Shown one piece after another: positions 51,051-59,897 of a stretch of DNA of 64,000 bases. The notes beneath the pieces were generated by a model. That model saw nothing but the letters and a program-made list of their open reading frames with translations. It was not told the origin of the DNA and ran no database searches. The stretch covers positions 248,001-312,000 of the forward strand of contig NZ_UTVH01000095.1 in assembly GCF_900585905.1 (NCBI RefSeq), in the 5' to 3' direction. Within the stretch, counting starts at the first letter, position 1; each line of letters begins with the position of its first letter. The position numbers and the translations under genes were made by a program. The stretch is from Pseudomonas viridiflava (GTDB lineage: Bacteria > Pseudomonadota > Gammaproteobacteria > Pseudomonadales > Pseudomonadaceae).

Positions 51051-52370
51051 ATGTTCGGCAAACAAAATAAGGCAGAATTGGCTGCCTTGCGTGAAGAACT
51101 TGCTTTGGTGCAGCAAATTCGCGCCAGCCTTGATCACGATACCATCGCCATTCGCCTGGACGCTCAGGGCCGGGTGATCCAGGTCAATGCAAACTTCGAA
51201 AAGGAAATGCTCTACAGCACTCACGAGCTGGTAGGTAGACCCTTGGAAGACATCGTGCCTGAACACGTGAAACGCGATCCCTTTCACCAACGGGTGCGTA
51301 ATGCGCTGGCTCAAGGCGAACACTTTTCCGGGGCAATGCGCCTGCTACGCAAGGACGGTCGTGAGGCATGGTTGCGAGCGCTCATGCAGCCTGCGAAGAA
51401 CAACAGAGGTGAAGTACAAGCATTTTATATCTATGCCAGCGACCTGACGCGAACGATCGAAACTTCTCGTGAGCAAGAAGCCGTGATCAAGGCACTGCTG
51501 CGCTCCACAGCCGTTATCGAGTTCGATCTTAAGGGGCATGTACTTACGGCCAATGACCGTTTTCTTTCGGCTATGGGCTATCGGCTGGAGCAGATAAAAG
51601 GGAAACATCACAAGCTGTTTTGTTCGCCCGAAGAGACCAATGCACCTGAATACGATGCTTTCTGGGAGGCGTTGCGTCGCGGCGATTATGTAGCTCGACG
51701 CTTTGAGCGTTTCGACAGTCAGGGCCGATCCGTCTGGCTGGAAGCTTCGTACAATCCGGTGGTCGATGCCAACAACAGGCTGATCAAGGTCATCAAGTTT
51801 GCCACCTTGATTACTGATCAGGTCAACCGTGAGAAAGCAGTGGCAGCGGCCGCGACCGTGGCTTACAGCACGTCCATACAAACGGACCAAAGCGCCCACC
51901 GAGGGGCAGATGTGGTGCAGGAGACCGTAGCTGTGATGGGGGCTCTGGCCAAGCACATGGAGGAGGCCGCCGAGCGTATTGCAGCGTTGGACCAGCAAAG
52001 CCAGGTCATTACCACCATCATTAAAACCATCAGTAGTATCGCCGAACAAACCAACCTTCTGGCGCTAAACGCAGCGATTGAGGCTGCGCGTGCAGGCGAG
52101 CAGGGCCGGGGTTTCGCCGTGGTAGCAGATGAGGTCCGCCAACTGGCATCTCGCACCACCAAAGCTACCGAAGAAATCGAAGACGTGGTTCAAAAGAACC
52201 AAAAGCTTGCATCTGACGCCGTTCAAGTCATCACAGTGGGCAAGCAACAAGCTCAGACTGGGCTTACCCTGGCAGGTCAGGCTGGCAGCGTGATCGTCGA
52301 GATTCAGGACAGTGCGCAGAAGGTCGTCAATGCGGTTGAGCAGTTCTCCACCCATCTAGGCACGGAATAA
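51051..52370 (+). CDS. BdlA-like soluble chemoreceptor with tandem PAS domains
   Basis: A 439-residue protein without membrane helices: PAS 1 (about residues 15-130, with LDAQGRVIQVNANFE), PAS 2 (about 135-250, with FDLKGHVLTANDRFL and the W-L-E-A-S-Y-N-P motif) and a methyl-accepting signalling domain whose tip contains AEQTNLLALNAAIEAARAG. This layout matches P. aeruginosa BdlA, which promotes biofilm dispersion. It likely senses redox or small ligands through PAS-bound cofactors. ATG 51051 chosen; 51024 is possible. Confidence 0.88.
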   Translation: MFGKQNKAELAALREELALVQQIRASLDHDTIAIRLDAQGRVIQVNANFEKEMLYSTHELVGRPLEDIVPEHVKRDPFHQRVRNALAQGEHFSGAMRLLRKDGREAWLRALMQPAKNNRGEVQAFYIYASDLTRTIETSREQEAVIKALLRSTAVIEFDLKGHVLTANDRFLSAMGYRLEQIKGKHHKLFCSPEETNAPEYDAFWEALRRGDYVARRFERFDSQGRSVWLEASYNPVVDANNRLIKVIKFATLITDQVNREKAVAAAATVAYSTSIQTDQSAHRGADVVQETVAVMGALAKHMEEAAERIAALDQQSQVITTIIKTISSIAEQTNLLALNAAIEAARAGEQGRGFAVVADEVRQLASRTTKATEEIEDVVQKNQKLASDAVQVITVGKQQAQTGLTLAGQAGSVIVEIQDSAQKVVNAVEQFSTHLGTE

Positions 52371-52721
52371 CACGCGACTGCCAATGTGGGGTCATGCCGT
52401 TGGGTGACTGGCTATACAGTTGCTCAGCGTTCGGTAGGTGAAAGTTCTATAGATGTTGGAAAAACAAGCGTGTCTGACAGAATGGGATTACTTCGGTCCA
52501 CCTAAGTTAGACCAATTGCATTGAGGAAATAAACATCAGGTTTAAACGACCTGAAAGGGTGCAGTCACCGCTGCACTGAATATTTTAAAAATTTATTTAA
52601 AGTTGCTCTGCCTGGTGCCGATAGGGTGTTAGGATGATGTTGAGGTGACATCACTGCACGTGGCATGTCCGACATTGTATTAACAGTCGAGCCATGGAAT
52701 TCCATAACCGAGCGCATACCT
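52371..52721 (+). other. Intergenic region ahead of the second chemoreceptor
   Basis: About 350 bases without a supported gene. It is AT-rich near 52580-52610 and probably contains the promoter of the following chemoreceptor; I see no clear sigma-28 or LexA motif. Confidence 0.4.
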
Positions 52722-54344
52722 ATGTACAGCAAGCTAAGCATTTCTCAAAAGCTCTATCTCAGTTTCGCCTTGATAATTGCATTGCTGATTGTGCTCGTTT
52801 TTAGTGCGTACCGTGGATTTAGGCAGGTCGACGACGCGACGACCAGCAACGTTCATACTTACCAGGTGCTGAGTCAGGCACAGATGGCACTTGAACAACT
52901 GATAAACATAGAAACGGGTATGCGTGGTTTTGTCATTGGTGCGACGGATAATTTTCTTGAACCGCAAATTGCGGGTGAACAGAACTTTTCGAAAAGCCTG
53001 GCCGCGCTGGTGCAACTGACCAAGGATAACGCCGAGCAACAGACACGCTTGGCGTCGCTGGATCAACTGCAGAAGCGCTGGCTGAACGAAGATATCCATC
53101 CCATTATCTCGATGCGTCGTCAATTGACCAAAGACGGAAGTGCTGATGACGCTCTTGACCGTCTTATAAGTTCAGGCGCCGACAAGGCAAAAATGGATGG
53201 CATGCGAGCCATTATTGCCGATCTGTCGAAAGCGGAAGAGGTCTTGTTGACCAGCCGCACTCGGCAGATGAACGAAGCCAAGGATCGTGCAATTGATATC
53301 CTGCTGATTGGGGGTGCCATCGCTGTGGTGCTGGCATTCATCCTGGCGCTGGGATTGGGTCGCACCACGCGTGCACGTCTGCAGGTAGCCATCGATGCGG
53401 CCACTGCCGTTGCCGAGGGAAGACTGGACACAATGATTGATACCAGCAGCAGCGACGAGTTGCCCAAGGCGTTTGATCGCATGCAAACGCGGCTGCGTGA
53501 AATGATTCAACAGATCAATAACGCCGCGACTCAGCTGGTTGACTCTGTCCAGAAAATATCCAGTGCTTCCACACAGCTCTCTGGTGCTGTAAACGAGCAA
53601 TCACATTCAGCGTCGGCGATGGCAGCTACTGTCGAAGAGCTCACGGTCAGCATCAATCACGTCTCTGATAATGCGAATGAAGCAGGGCATCTGGCCAGTC
53701 GGTCAGGTCAGCAATCCAAAGATGGTTCGCAAGTCATCCAGAGCACAATGACCAGCATGAACGGCATCGCGCGTACCGTGCAGCACGCCTCCAGCAAGGT
53801 GTCCGAACTGGGCCAGCATTCCGAGCAAATCTCGAGCATTGTCAGCGTGATCCAGGGCATTGCCGATCAAACCAACCTGCTGGCACTCAACGCTGCCATC
53901 GAAGCGGCCCGTGCCGGCGAGCAAGGCCGCGGCTTTGCTGTTGTCGCTGATGAGGTCAGGTTGTTGGCGCAGAACACGGGCAAGTCCACCAAGGAAATCG
54001 CCAGCATGATCGAGAAAATTCAGATCGGCGTGCGTGAAACTGTTGAAAGTATGCGCAGTGGCGTGATGGAGGTTAATCAAGGCGTTGAAATGGCGGGCGC
54101 TGCGAGCACCGCCATTGCAGAAATTCGTAACGGTTCAGATCAGGTATTGACGGTGGTTGAACATATTTCGCTAGCGCTGCGCGAACAGACAACGGCCAGT
54201 CAAGACGTCGCACGCAACGTCGAAAGGTCAGCCCAAATGGCTGAGCAGAATAATGTATCGGTGCAGGACTTGCTTATTGCGAGTAACGATTTGAGTCAGC
54301 TGGCGGCCGGGCTCAAAAAAGAAGTCGCACTGTTCCGCTTGTAA
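52722..54344 (+). CDS. Methyl-accepting chemotaxis protein with CHASE3-like sensor
   Basis: A 540-residue transmembrane chemoreceptor. The first helix spans about residues 10-31, a helical CHASE3-like periplasmic domain follows (with ETGMRGFVIGATDNFLEP), the second helix is at about 190-210, then HAMP and the signalling domain with DQTNLLALNAAIEAARAG. Several Gln/Glu pairs suit methylation. The C-terminus lacks the CheR-binding pentapeptide. A longer frame to 52665 adds 19 residues before the conserved SISQKLYLSF. Confidence 0.92.
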   Translation: MYSKLSISQKLYLSFALIIALLIVLVFSAYRGFRQVDDATTSNVHTYQVLSQAQMALEQLINIETGMRGFVIGATDNFLEPQIAGEQNFSKSLAALVQLTKDNAEQQTRLASLDQLQKRWLNEDIHPIISMRRQLTKDGSADDALDRLISSGADKAKMDGMRAIIADLSKAEEVLLTSRTRQMNEAKDRAIDILLIGGAIAVVLAFILALGLGRTTRARLQVAIDAATAVAEGRLDTMIDTSSSDELPKAFDRMQTRLREMIQQINNAATQLVDSVQKISSASTQLSGAVNEQSHSASAMAATVEELTVSINHVSDNANEAGHLASRSGQQSKDGSQVIQSTMTSMNGIARTVQHASSKVSELGQHSEQISSIVSVIQGIADQTNLLALNAAIEAARAGEQGRGFAVVADEVRLLAQNTGKSTKEIASMIEKIQIGVRETVESMRSGVMEVNQGVEMAGAASTAIAEIRNGSDQVLTVVEHISLALREQTTASQDVARNVERSAQMAEQNNVSVQDLLIASNDLSQLAAGLKKEVALFRL

Positions 54345-54517
54345 ACACATCGGGCTGTTCACTGGCGCCGAAGCCGGTTCTGGAAACCTCGGCACAGGAG
54401 TCGAGGGCGTCCGACGACTGACCGGCACAAAGTTCAGACGTAGTCACCAAAAGCCGCTAGGGTCATTGAGCCGAGGCTCCACGCCTCTCTCATGACTCTT
54501 TATCCAAGTGACTGCCC

Positions 54518-56533
54518 ATGGCCGCTCTCGACACCACCAGCATTTCCCCCGGCAAGACCCTGATTGATGTGAATGGATTCGACGATCTCAATCAGAGCAT
54601 CGCCGTGCAGGCCGACGGCAAGATCCTTGTTGCCGGGTTCACCTTCTACGGCGGTGTTATCGAGACCGCCTACGACTATTCCATCGTGCGCCTCAACGTC
54701 GACGGCACCCTCGACCGCAGCTATGGCACCGATGGCCGTACGGTGATCGATGCCGAGGTGTCCATCGATCAGGGATACAAACTGGCCGTGCAGCCCGACG
54801 GCAAACTGCTGATGTCGTACATAAGCTACAACGGCAGCAGCTTCGATTTTCAGGTCACCCGTTTCACCGCCCAAGGGGCACTTGACCTCAGCTTCAACGG
54901 CACCGGCGTGGCTGATATCCCGGCGGGGATCGAGCCGAGTACCACCTATATTTCGCTTAACGCCGATGGCACTATCTTGCTGACCGGCACCGCCGACGAC
55001 CATACAGTAGTCGTCCGGCTGAACGGCGATGGCAGCGTGGACAGCAGCTTCGGCAATCAGGGCACGTCGATCATCTCCAGTTACGAGGTCTTTGATGCGC
55101 ACGCCACGGCACTGCCCGACGGCAAGCTGCTGATGGGCGGCACTGTGTACGCTGATGGCAGCTATCAATATGCGCTGGCGGTCCTCAATGCCGATGGCAG
55201 CCGCGACATGCAGTTCGGCACAGAGGGCCAAGTGGTACTGGGCGACGCCACTGGCTTGAATTACGACAGTGCGGTGACTGTCCAGGCCGATGGTAAGATT
55301 CTGATCGCAGGCGCGGGCTCCGGCAATTTCGGCCTGGTACGGCTCAATCCGGACGGCAGCTTTGACACCACCTTCAGCGGCGATGGCCAAGCCAGAATCG
55401 ACGTCAATGGCTACGACGGCGCTGGCTCGGTCACCGTTCTTGCCGATGGCAAAATTCTCGTCGGCGGCACCAGCGCAGTGGGCAATAATCAGGACTACAG
55501 CGTCATCCGCCTCAACAGCGATGGTTCGCTGGACACCAGTTTTGCCAGCCCCAACGGCAAATCCATTATCCAGGGCTCGGCGCTGGCCGACGTGCTGGTC
55601 GGGACCGCAGCGGCCGAAACGTTGCAAGGCCTGGCGGGAGAGGATGTGCTGGAAGGCGGCGGCGGACGCGATCAGTTGGCCGGCGGCAAAGGCGCCGATG
55701 TGTTCTGTTTCACCTCGCGTGACGACAGCTATCGCACCGCGACCACCAGTGCCAGCGATCACATTAAGGACTTTAACGCCGATGAAGACCGGATCGACCT
55801 CTCCACCCTGGGGTTCACCGGTGTGGGCGATGGCCACAATGGCACGCTGCTGGTCCAGGCCAACACCCACAGCTTTTTCACCTACCTGAAAAGTCTGGAC
55901 GCTGACGCCAATGGCCATCGGTTCGAGCTCGTCCTCAACGGTGATTACGCCGGGCTGCTGAACAGCGAGAATGTGCTGTTCGAGACGCCGCAAATTCTGG
56001 GGACTGCGGGCAAGGATGTACTCAACGGCTCCATTGTGGACGAGATCATTCGCGGTCTTGGCGGTGATGACCACCTGTATGGCGCAGCCGGCGATGACGT
56101 GCTGGAGGGCGGTGCCGGGCGCGATGTACTGACGGGAGGCAGCGGCAAGGACGTGTTCCAGTTCACTGCGGCCAGCGACAGCTATCGCACTGCCCAGTCC
56201 AGCCAGAGCGATCTGATAGTCGACTTCCAGAGATACGAGGATCATATCGATGTGGCGCAGCTGGGGTATACCGGGTTTGGTGATGGCACCGATCACACGC
56301 TGAAGATCAGCTATAGCCAGGCATCAGGTCGCACTTATCTCAAGGATCTGGTGCCGGATGCGCAGGGACATCGCTTCGAAATCGCGATCGCCGGGGATGT
56401 CGAGGATTACCTGACCCGTTCCAACGTGACCTTCGCCAAGGCGACGTTGACGTCAGACGCCGATACGACGCCCGACGTGCCATTGGTCGCGCTGGGCATG
56501 GTCAACGCCTTGCACCATGATCTGACGGCGTAG
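54518..56533 (+). CDS. Delta-60 repeat protein with RTX calcium-binding blocks
   Basis: A 671-residue secreted-type protein. The first 360 residues contain about seven delta-60 (beta-propeller-like) modules with the core 'QADGKILVAG'. Two RTX blocks follow, at about 373-395 (GGGGRDQLAGGKGADVF) and 511-545 (GAAGDDVLEGGAGRDVL), each with a trailing FxxxxDSYRTA-type domain. No Sec signal is present, consistent with type I secretion. Ca2+ should drive folding outside the cell. No T1SS genes are adjacent. Confidence 0.85.
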   Translation: MAALDTTSISPGKTLIDVNGFDDLNQSIAVQADGKILVAGFTFYGGVIETAYDYSIVRLNVDGTLDRSYGTDGRTVIDAEVSIDQGYKLAVQPDGKLLMSYISYNGSSFDFQVTRFTAQGALDLSFNGTGVADIPAGIEPSTTYISLNADGTILLTGTADDHTVVVRLNGDGSVDSSFGNQGTSIISSYEVFDAHATALPDGKLLMGGTVYADGSYQYALAVLNADGSRDMQFGTEGQVVLGDATGLNYDSAVTVQADGKILIAGAGSGNFGLVRLNPDGSFDTTFSGDGQARIDVNGYDGAGSVTVLADGKILVGGTSAVGNNQDYSVIRLNSDGSLDTSFASPNGKSIIQGSALADVLVGTAAAETLQGLAGEDVLEGGGGRDQLAGGKGADVFCFTSRDDSYRTATTSASDHIKDFNADEDRIDLSTLGFTGVGDGHNGTLLVQANTHSFFTYLKSLDADANGHRFELVLNGDYAGLLNSENVLFETPQILGTAGKDVLNGSIVDEIIRGLGGDDHLYGAAGDDVLEGGAGRDVLTGGSGKDVFQFTAASDSYRTAQSSQSDLIVDFQRYEDHIDVAQLGYTGFGDGTDHTLKISYSQASGRTYLKDLVPDAQGHRFEIAIAGDVEDYLTRSNVTFAKATLTSDADTTPDVPLVALGMVNALHHDLTA

Positions 56534-57064
56534 GTAGCCAGCCACCACACCCCGCAGCCGCTTCGGCTATCGCCTTTTCGATGCAAAAGAATCGGCGATA
56601 TCAACATACTGTCGGCGGATTGTGAAGCTGACGCCGCGTCAGGTTCTGTTGCATGGACCTGGCGCGGCACTTGTTTATCGATGAACAAATCTGCCCACCC
56701 CCGCAGCCCGTCAGACGAAGTCGCCACCTTGCTGTCCGGTTATTCTGTAGACTGTTCAATCACTTACGGATGACTGGGCGGTTTTTGGTTTTTTTGCCTG
56801 CAGCAAAAACCAGATGAAATCGCCAGCTCAACGTTTTCCCCGATCTACCTGTTGCCCACCCGGATGTGCCCCTTGCTGCGACGAAGCCGAAGGAAGATCT
56901 CCAGCCTGATCAGGAAGTGGTTCGTCTACCTTTCGGTCATGGGCGTGATGGGCAGTTCAAATCGGCTATGGGAGCACATTTCGGTGCTGAAGCCCTGGCG
57001 GCTGGTGAGGCAGGTCTCAGGCTATCTGATGATGCACTAATGACCTGCTACGTGATTCCAGACG
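56534..57064. other. Gene-poor stretch with a possible gene remnant
   Basis: I support no intact gene here. A frame at 56818-57093 on the plus strand reads protein-like (NVFPDLPVAHPDVPLAAT, later SDDALMTCYVIPDV) but lacks a start and a partner domain. It could be the tail of a decayed gene; it overlaps the end of the chaperone gene. Confidence 0.35.
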
Positions 57065-57547
57065 TTATTGACCCTGCAGGATCCGGTCATTGACCAACGA
57101 AGTTCTAAGCGTTGCCGTCTCCTGAGGTCTCGTCGGGGTGCAGTCTGAGCGGGTTTGTTCGGAAATTAGCGCAGCCAGGCCATTGGCCTTGGCCACTATA
57201 CGCTCGAACAGGCTGATGATTTCCTGGGCGTTGAGGTGCAGGTACCGTTCGCGGCTCCATAGAATCAGTGCGTTTTCTGCGCCTGTCACCGATACGCAAA
57301 CCGCTGGTCCGGCGGGATCAATATCATTGGCTGCCGACAGCTTCCAGGCCAGTGTGGCAGGCGCATGGCTGGGGAGAGCGCCAAGGCTGGCAACGATCAA
57401 CAGTTCCCGCTTGTTCAGGGGCGTCAACTGCAGTTGCAGGTGTTTGAAGTCAATGCGTATGGCCTGGTCATCATCGATAGTTGGCATGCTGGTATTAATG
57501 TGGCGTAACAAGGGCGCGATGATTGCGCCGAATTGCTGATTGCTCAT
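57065..57547 (-). CDS. CesT-like type III secretion chaperone
   Basis: A 160-residue acidic protein with the layout of class I (CesT/ShcF-type) chaperones: an N-terminal helix (FGAIIAPLLRHI), beta strands with alternating hydrophobic residues (LQLQLTPLNKRELLIVASLG) and a C-terminal helix (AQEIISLFERIVAKANGL). Its ATG overlaps the stop of the effector-like gene (57544-57547), so it should be co-expressed from the hrp box upstream. Chaperones of this class bind the N-terminal part of a cognate effector. Confidence 0.7.
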   Translation of the reverse strand: MSNQQFGAIIAPLLRHINTSMPTIDDDQAIRIDFKHLQLQLTPLNKRELLIVASLGALPSHAPATLAWKLSAANDIDPAGPAVCVSVTGAENALILWSRERYLHLNAQEIISLFERIVAKANGLAALISEQTRSDCTPTRPQETATLRTSLVNDRILQGQ

Positions 57548-58419
57548 GACTGGCCTCTCTCCCTGCCATCATTCGGGGCTAGATGCCTTTGTGCCAGCTC
57601 GGCGCCGCGTGCCTGACGCTCGTAGTCGTGTCGGCTGACAGTATTTTCGATGATATCGCCTGGATTATCTTCGTTTTGATAACGCACCCCCAGATTATTG
57701 ATCCCATAGTGTCTGTCCCGCAGGCCGATATCGCGGGGGCGGTTCAATATCTCCTCATAGGTCGGGATCTTGTTGGCTCGGGATATCTGAGTTATCCGCT
57801 CCTGGCTCAAGCGTTCTATCTCAGCCATGGCCGTTATGTCGATTTTTGCCGGGGTCCCTGGATAGTGAACATCCATCAGGCGTGATCCGTCGGGTTGGAA
57901 AGCAGAATTGTTCAACAGGTGAGCCCTGGCAAATGAAGGCCAGGCGTCAACGACCACCGCCGTTTTTGGTTCCCGCATGTCGCCGATGACATTGAACCGA
58001 TGGTCTGGACCGTTCGCATTGGCGTAAGTGAAAACCGGGCGGCTCAAGTCCATGTTGGAGAGGTAGGCCATGGTCAATTCCGAATGTTCCGAACAGGCGC
58101 CAGCTCCTGCCGCCATGGCGGACTTGGCCAACCCGTTGCTGTCACCGCGGTAATCCACCTCGCGAATATGCCTTGCAGCCATAGAGCGGTGGTAGCTGTC
58201 GCCCGAGGTGAGCATGAAGTCATTCTTCAGATTGCCCGCACTGATTGTTTCTTTGACGATATCGATGACGTCCTGCGCAGTGCGCAATTCGTCCATCCGA
58301 CTGGCTGAAACAGTGACGGTTTGCCCGCGATGGATACCGGGCATTGCCTCCCAGAGTTTGACAGTCTGCGAATCGCCGGCATACAGCGCTGAAGTTCTTG
58401 TGGGCAAAACGGGAAACAT
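57544..58419 (-). CDS. Putative type III effector with Cys-His-Asp triad
   Basis: A 291-residue protein behind a consensus hrp box. Its start MFPVLPTRTSAL has Pro3/Val4 and no acidic residue in the first 12, typical of P. syringae effectors. A papain/transglutaminase-like core is suggested by GACSEHSELT (Cys109), PDHRFNVIGD (His140) and AVVVDAWPSF (Asp158). This recalls the HopX (AvrPphE) type of effector, though I cannot place it in a named Hop family. GAGG seven bases upstream supports the ATG. A CesT-like chaperone gene follows with overlap. Confidence 0.7.
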   Translation of the reverse strand: MFPVLPTRTSALYAGDSQTVKLWEAMPGIHRGQTVTVSASRMDELRTAQDVIDIVKETISAGNLKNDFMLTSGDSYHRSMAARHIREVDYRGDSNGLAKSAMAAGAGACSEHSELTMAYLSNMDLSRPVFTYANANGPDHRFNVIGDMREPKTAVVVDAWPSFARAHLLNNSAFQPDGSRLMDVHYPGTPAKIDITAMAEIERLSQERITQISRANKIPTYEEILNRPRDIGLRDRHYGINNLGVRYQNEDNPGDIIENTVSRHDYERQARGAELAQRHLAPNDGRERGQS

Positions 58420-58507
58420 TCATCGGCCTCGATTGAAGTGAGGGGAAGGGTGGTTCGTTACGCTCGGTTCAGACAAGATAGCGGGCGCCAGGCGCTGATT
58501 CATTTAC

Positions 58508-58536
58508 TGAGTGGGCAGCACTCGGCGACAGGTTCC
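58508..58536 (-). promoter_or_regulatory. hrp box (HrpL-dependent promoter)
   Basis: On the minus strand GGAACC (58531-58536) is followed after exactly 16 bases by CCACTCA (58508-58514), a full match to the consensus GGAACC-N15/16-CCACNNA. It points to the effector-like gene whose ATG is about 90 bases downstream. Confidence 0.9.
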
Positions 58537-58560
58537 GTAATCGGCTGTTGAGGAAACGAT

Positions 58561-59163
58561 GTGTCAACGCTAGAAATAATCGCTGTCGTGATCAACGTGC
58601 TGGGCGTCTGGCTGACGACTCAGCGCATCCGCTGGTGCTGGCCCGTGAGTGTGGTGGCGGTGCTGCTTTACGCGTGGATTTTCTATGATGCCAGGCTCTA
58701 TTCAGACATGTTGCTGCAGGTGATTTTCGCGTTTCTGCAGGGCTATGGCTGGTGGCGCTGGAGCCTTGGCGGGATGGATCAGGGCAGGGTGCATGTCGCG
58801 CGTTTGCCGCGCCGTCACGCGCTTGCAAGCCTGGCCGTTGGCGCGCTGGGTGCGCTGCTGCTGGGCAGCCTGATGGCGCGCTTCACCGACGCTGCCGTGC
58901 CATGGCTGGATGCCTCGCTGACAGCATTCAGCCTGGTGGCGAGTGTTTGGGCCGCGCGCAAATATGTGGCGAGTTGGTGGCTGTGGATCGTGCTGGACTG
59001 TGTCTATGTGGGCATGTATCTGCACCGGGACCTGGATCTGACAGCGGCGCTGTATGTCGGCTTTGTCGCGCTGGCGTTCTATGGTTACCGTGCCTGGAGG
59101 CGCGATCTGCTCACGCAGGAGTCGCGACGGACAACTTCCCGATCCGTGCCAGGCGCTGGCTGA
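58561..59163 (+). CDS. pnuC: PnuC family nicotinamide riboside/mononucleotide transporter
   Basis: A 200-residue membrane protein with about six to seven helices. Family marks are ITTQRIRWCWPVSV-like WLTTQRIRWCWP near the N-terminus, Q-YGWWRW in the middle (LQGYGWWRWSLGG) and the late W-LWIVLDCVYVGMYL segment. PnuC imports the NAD precursor nicotinamide riboside by facilitated diffusion. The GTG start has GAGGAA six bases upstream. It is divergent from the effector operon. Confidence 0.88.
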   Translation: MSTLEIIAVVINVLGVWLTTQRIRWCWPVSVVAVLLYAWIFYDARLYSDMLLQVIFAFLQGYGWWRWSLGGMDQGRVHVARLPRRHALASLAVGALGALLLGSLMARFTDAAVPWLDASLTAFSLVASVWAARKYVASWWLWIVLDCVYVGMYLHRDLDLTAALYVGFVALAFYGYRAWRRDLLTQESRRTTSRSVPGAG

Positions 59164-59208
59164 ACGCAGTGCCCGGTTGATCGCGACAACACTGGGTGGC
59201 CGCTCGCT

Positions 59209-59409
59209 TTACGCGTAGTCGTGATGCGCCACTTGCGCTTGCGGCTTTTCGCTCATGGCAGCGATGGTATGGGCGGAGATCTGTTCGGCAGTCTCGCGGC
59301 GCTGCTTCTCGCAGTCCGCTGCATGCAATGCGCTCAACCTGGTCGATTCCATTTGCGCCAGCATGACGGCCTTGGCGTGGTTCGCTGCAATTTCCCTGAG
59401 GGTCGACAC
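59209..59409 (-). CDS. Small helical hypothetical protein
   Basis: A 66-residue helical protein. GTG at 59409 is chosen because AGGAG lies seven bases upstream; the frame also extends to 59442. The product is Ala/Gln/His-rich with no motif. Function unknown. Confidence 0.5.
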   Translation of the reverse strand: MSTLREIAANHAKAVMLAQMESTRLSALHAADCEKQRRETAEQISAHTIAAMSEKPQAQVAHHDYA

Positions 59410-59732
59410 GGTGTGACTCCTGATGCCGGGCCTCGGCGTCATTCAAGTTGAGAGGTGGCGCTGTCACGCCAATAACATGTCATTTCGCGGCAGCTGGAGT
59501 ATCTGGTGCAAGCGTTGAGCCAACGCTCATACCCATCGGCAAGAAGTTTCACCTGCCAGGCGCGGATGATCGGCAAGCCAGTTCCGGGCGCTTATCGGAT
59601 AGTGGCGGGGCCGATAAGTTCAGCGCCAGGCGAGGCATATTTGACAGGCTTTGGGGGCAGGCTGCAGTTGCTTTGCGGGAACTGTGGGCGACCTCTAATG
59701 ACCAACGCCTACCAGCCATTGAGGAGCACGTC

Positions 59733-59873
59733 ATGACCGAGCAGAAGCCACAACCCGAACAGCAACCGAAGCAAAAAACCAGGGAAGACGACACGCCCGC
59801 GCACTCAACCCCGCAAGAGCGCGAACGCCTCAAGGACTTCAACAAGGACGGTATCCCGCCCGGCCAATGGTGA
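59733..59873 (+). CDS. Small hydrophilic disordered protein
   Basis: A 46-residue, Gln/Lys/Pro/Glu-rich protein with GAGGAG seven bases before the ATG. The end ERLKDFNKDGIPPGQW contains an EF-hand-like DxNxDG core. Similar small proteins occur widely in Pseudomonas; function unknown. The region 59410-59732 shows no other supported gene. Confidence 0.55.
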   Translation: MTEQKPQPEQQPKQKTREDDTPAHSTPQERERLKDFNKDGIPPGQW

Positions 59874-59897
59874 GTTTGGGTCAGGAGTCGCTGGGCA

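Noticed and set aside
54500..56296. A 598-codon minus-strand frame opposite the RTX gene
   Set aside because: Mirror of a repetitive gene with strong GC3 bias; the plus frame has clear delta-60 and RTX motifs.
56852..57040. Small basic plus-strand frame near 56.9 kb
   Set aside because: Overlaps another frame with more protein-like sequence; neither has a start signal, so only a possible remnant is reported.
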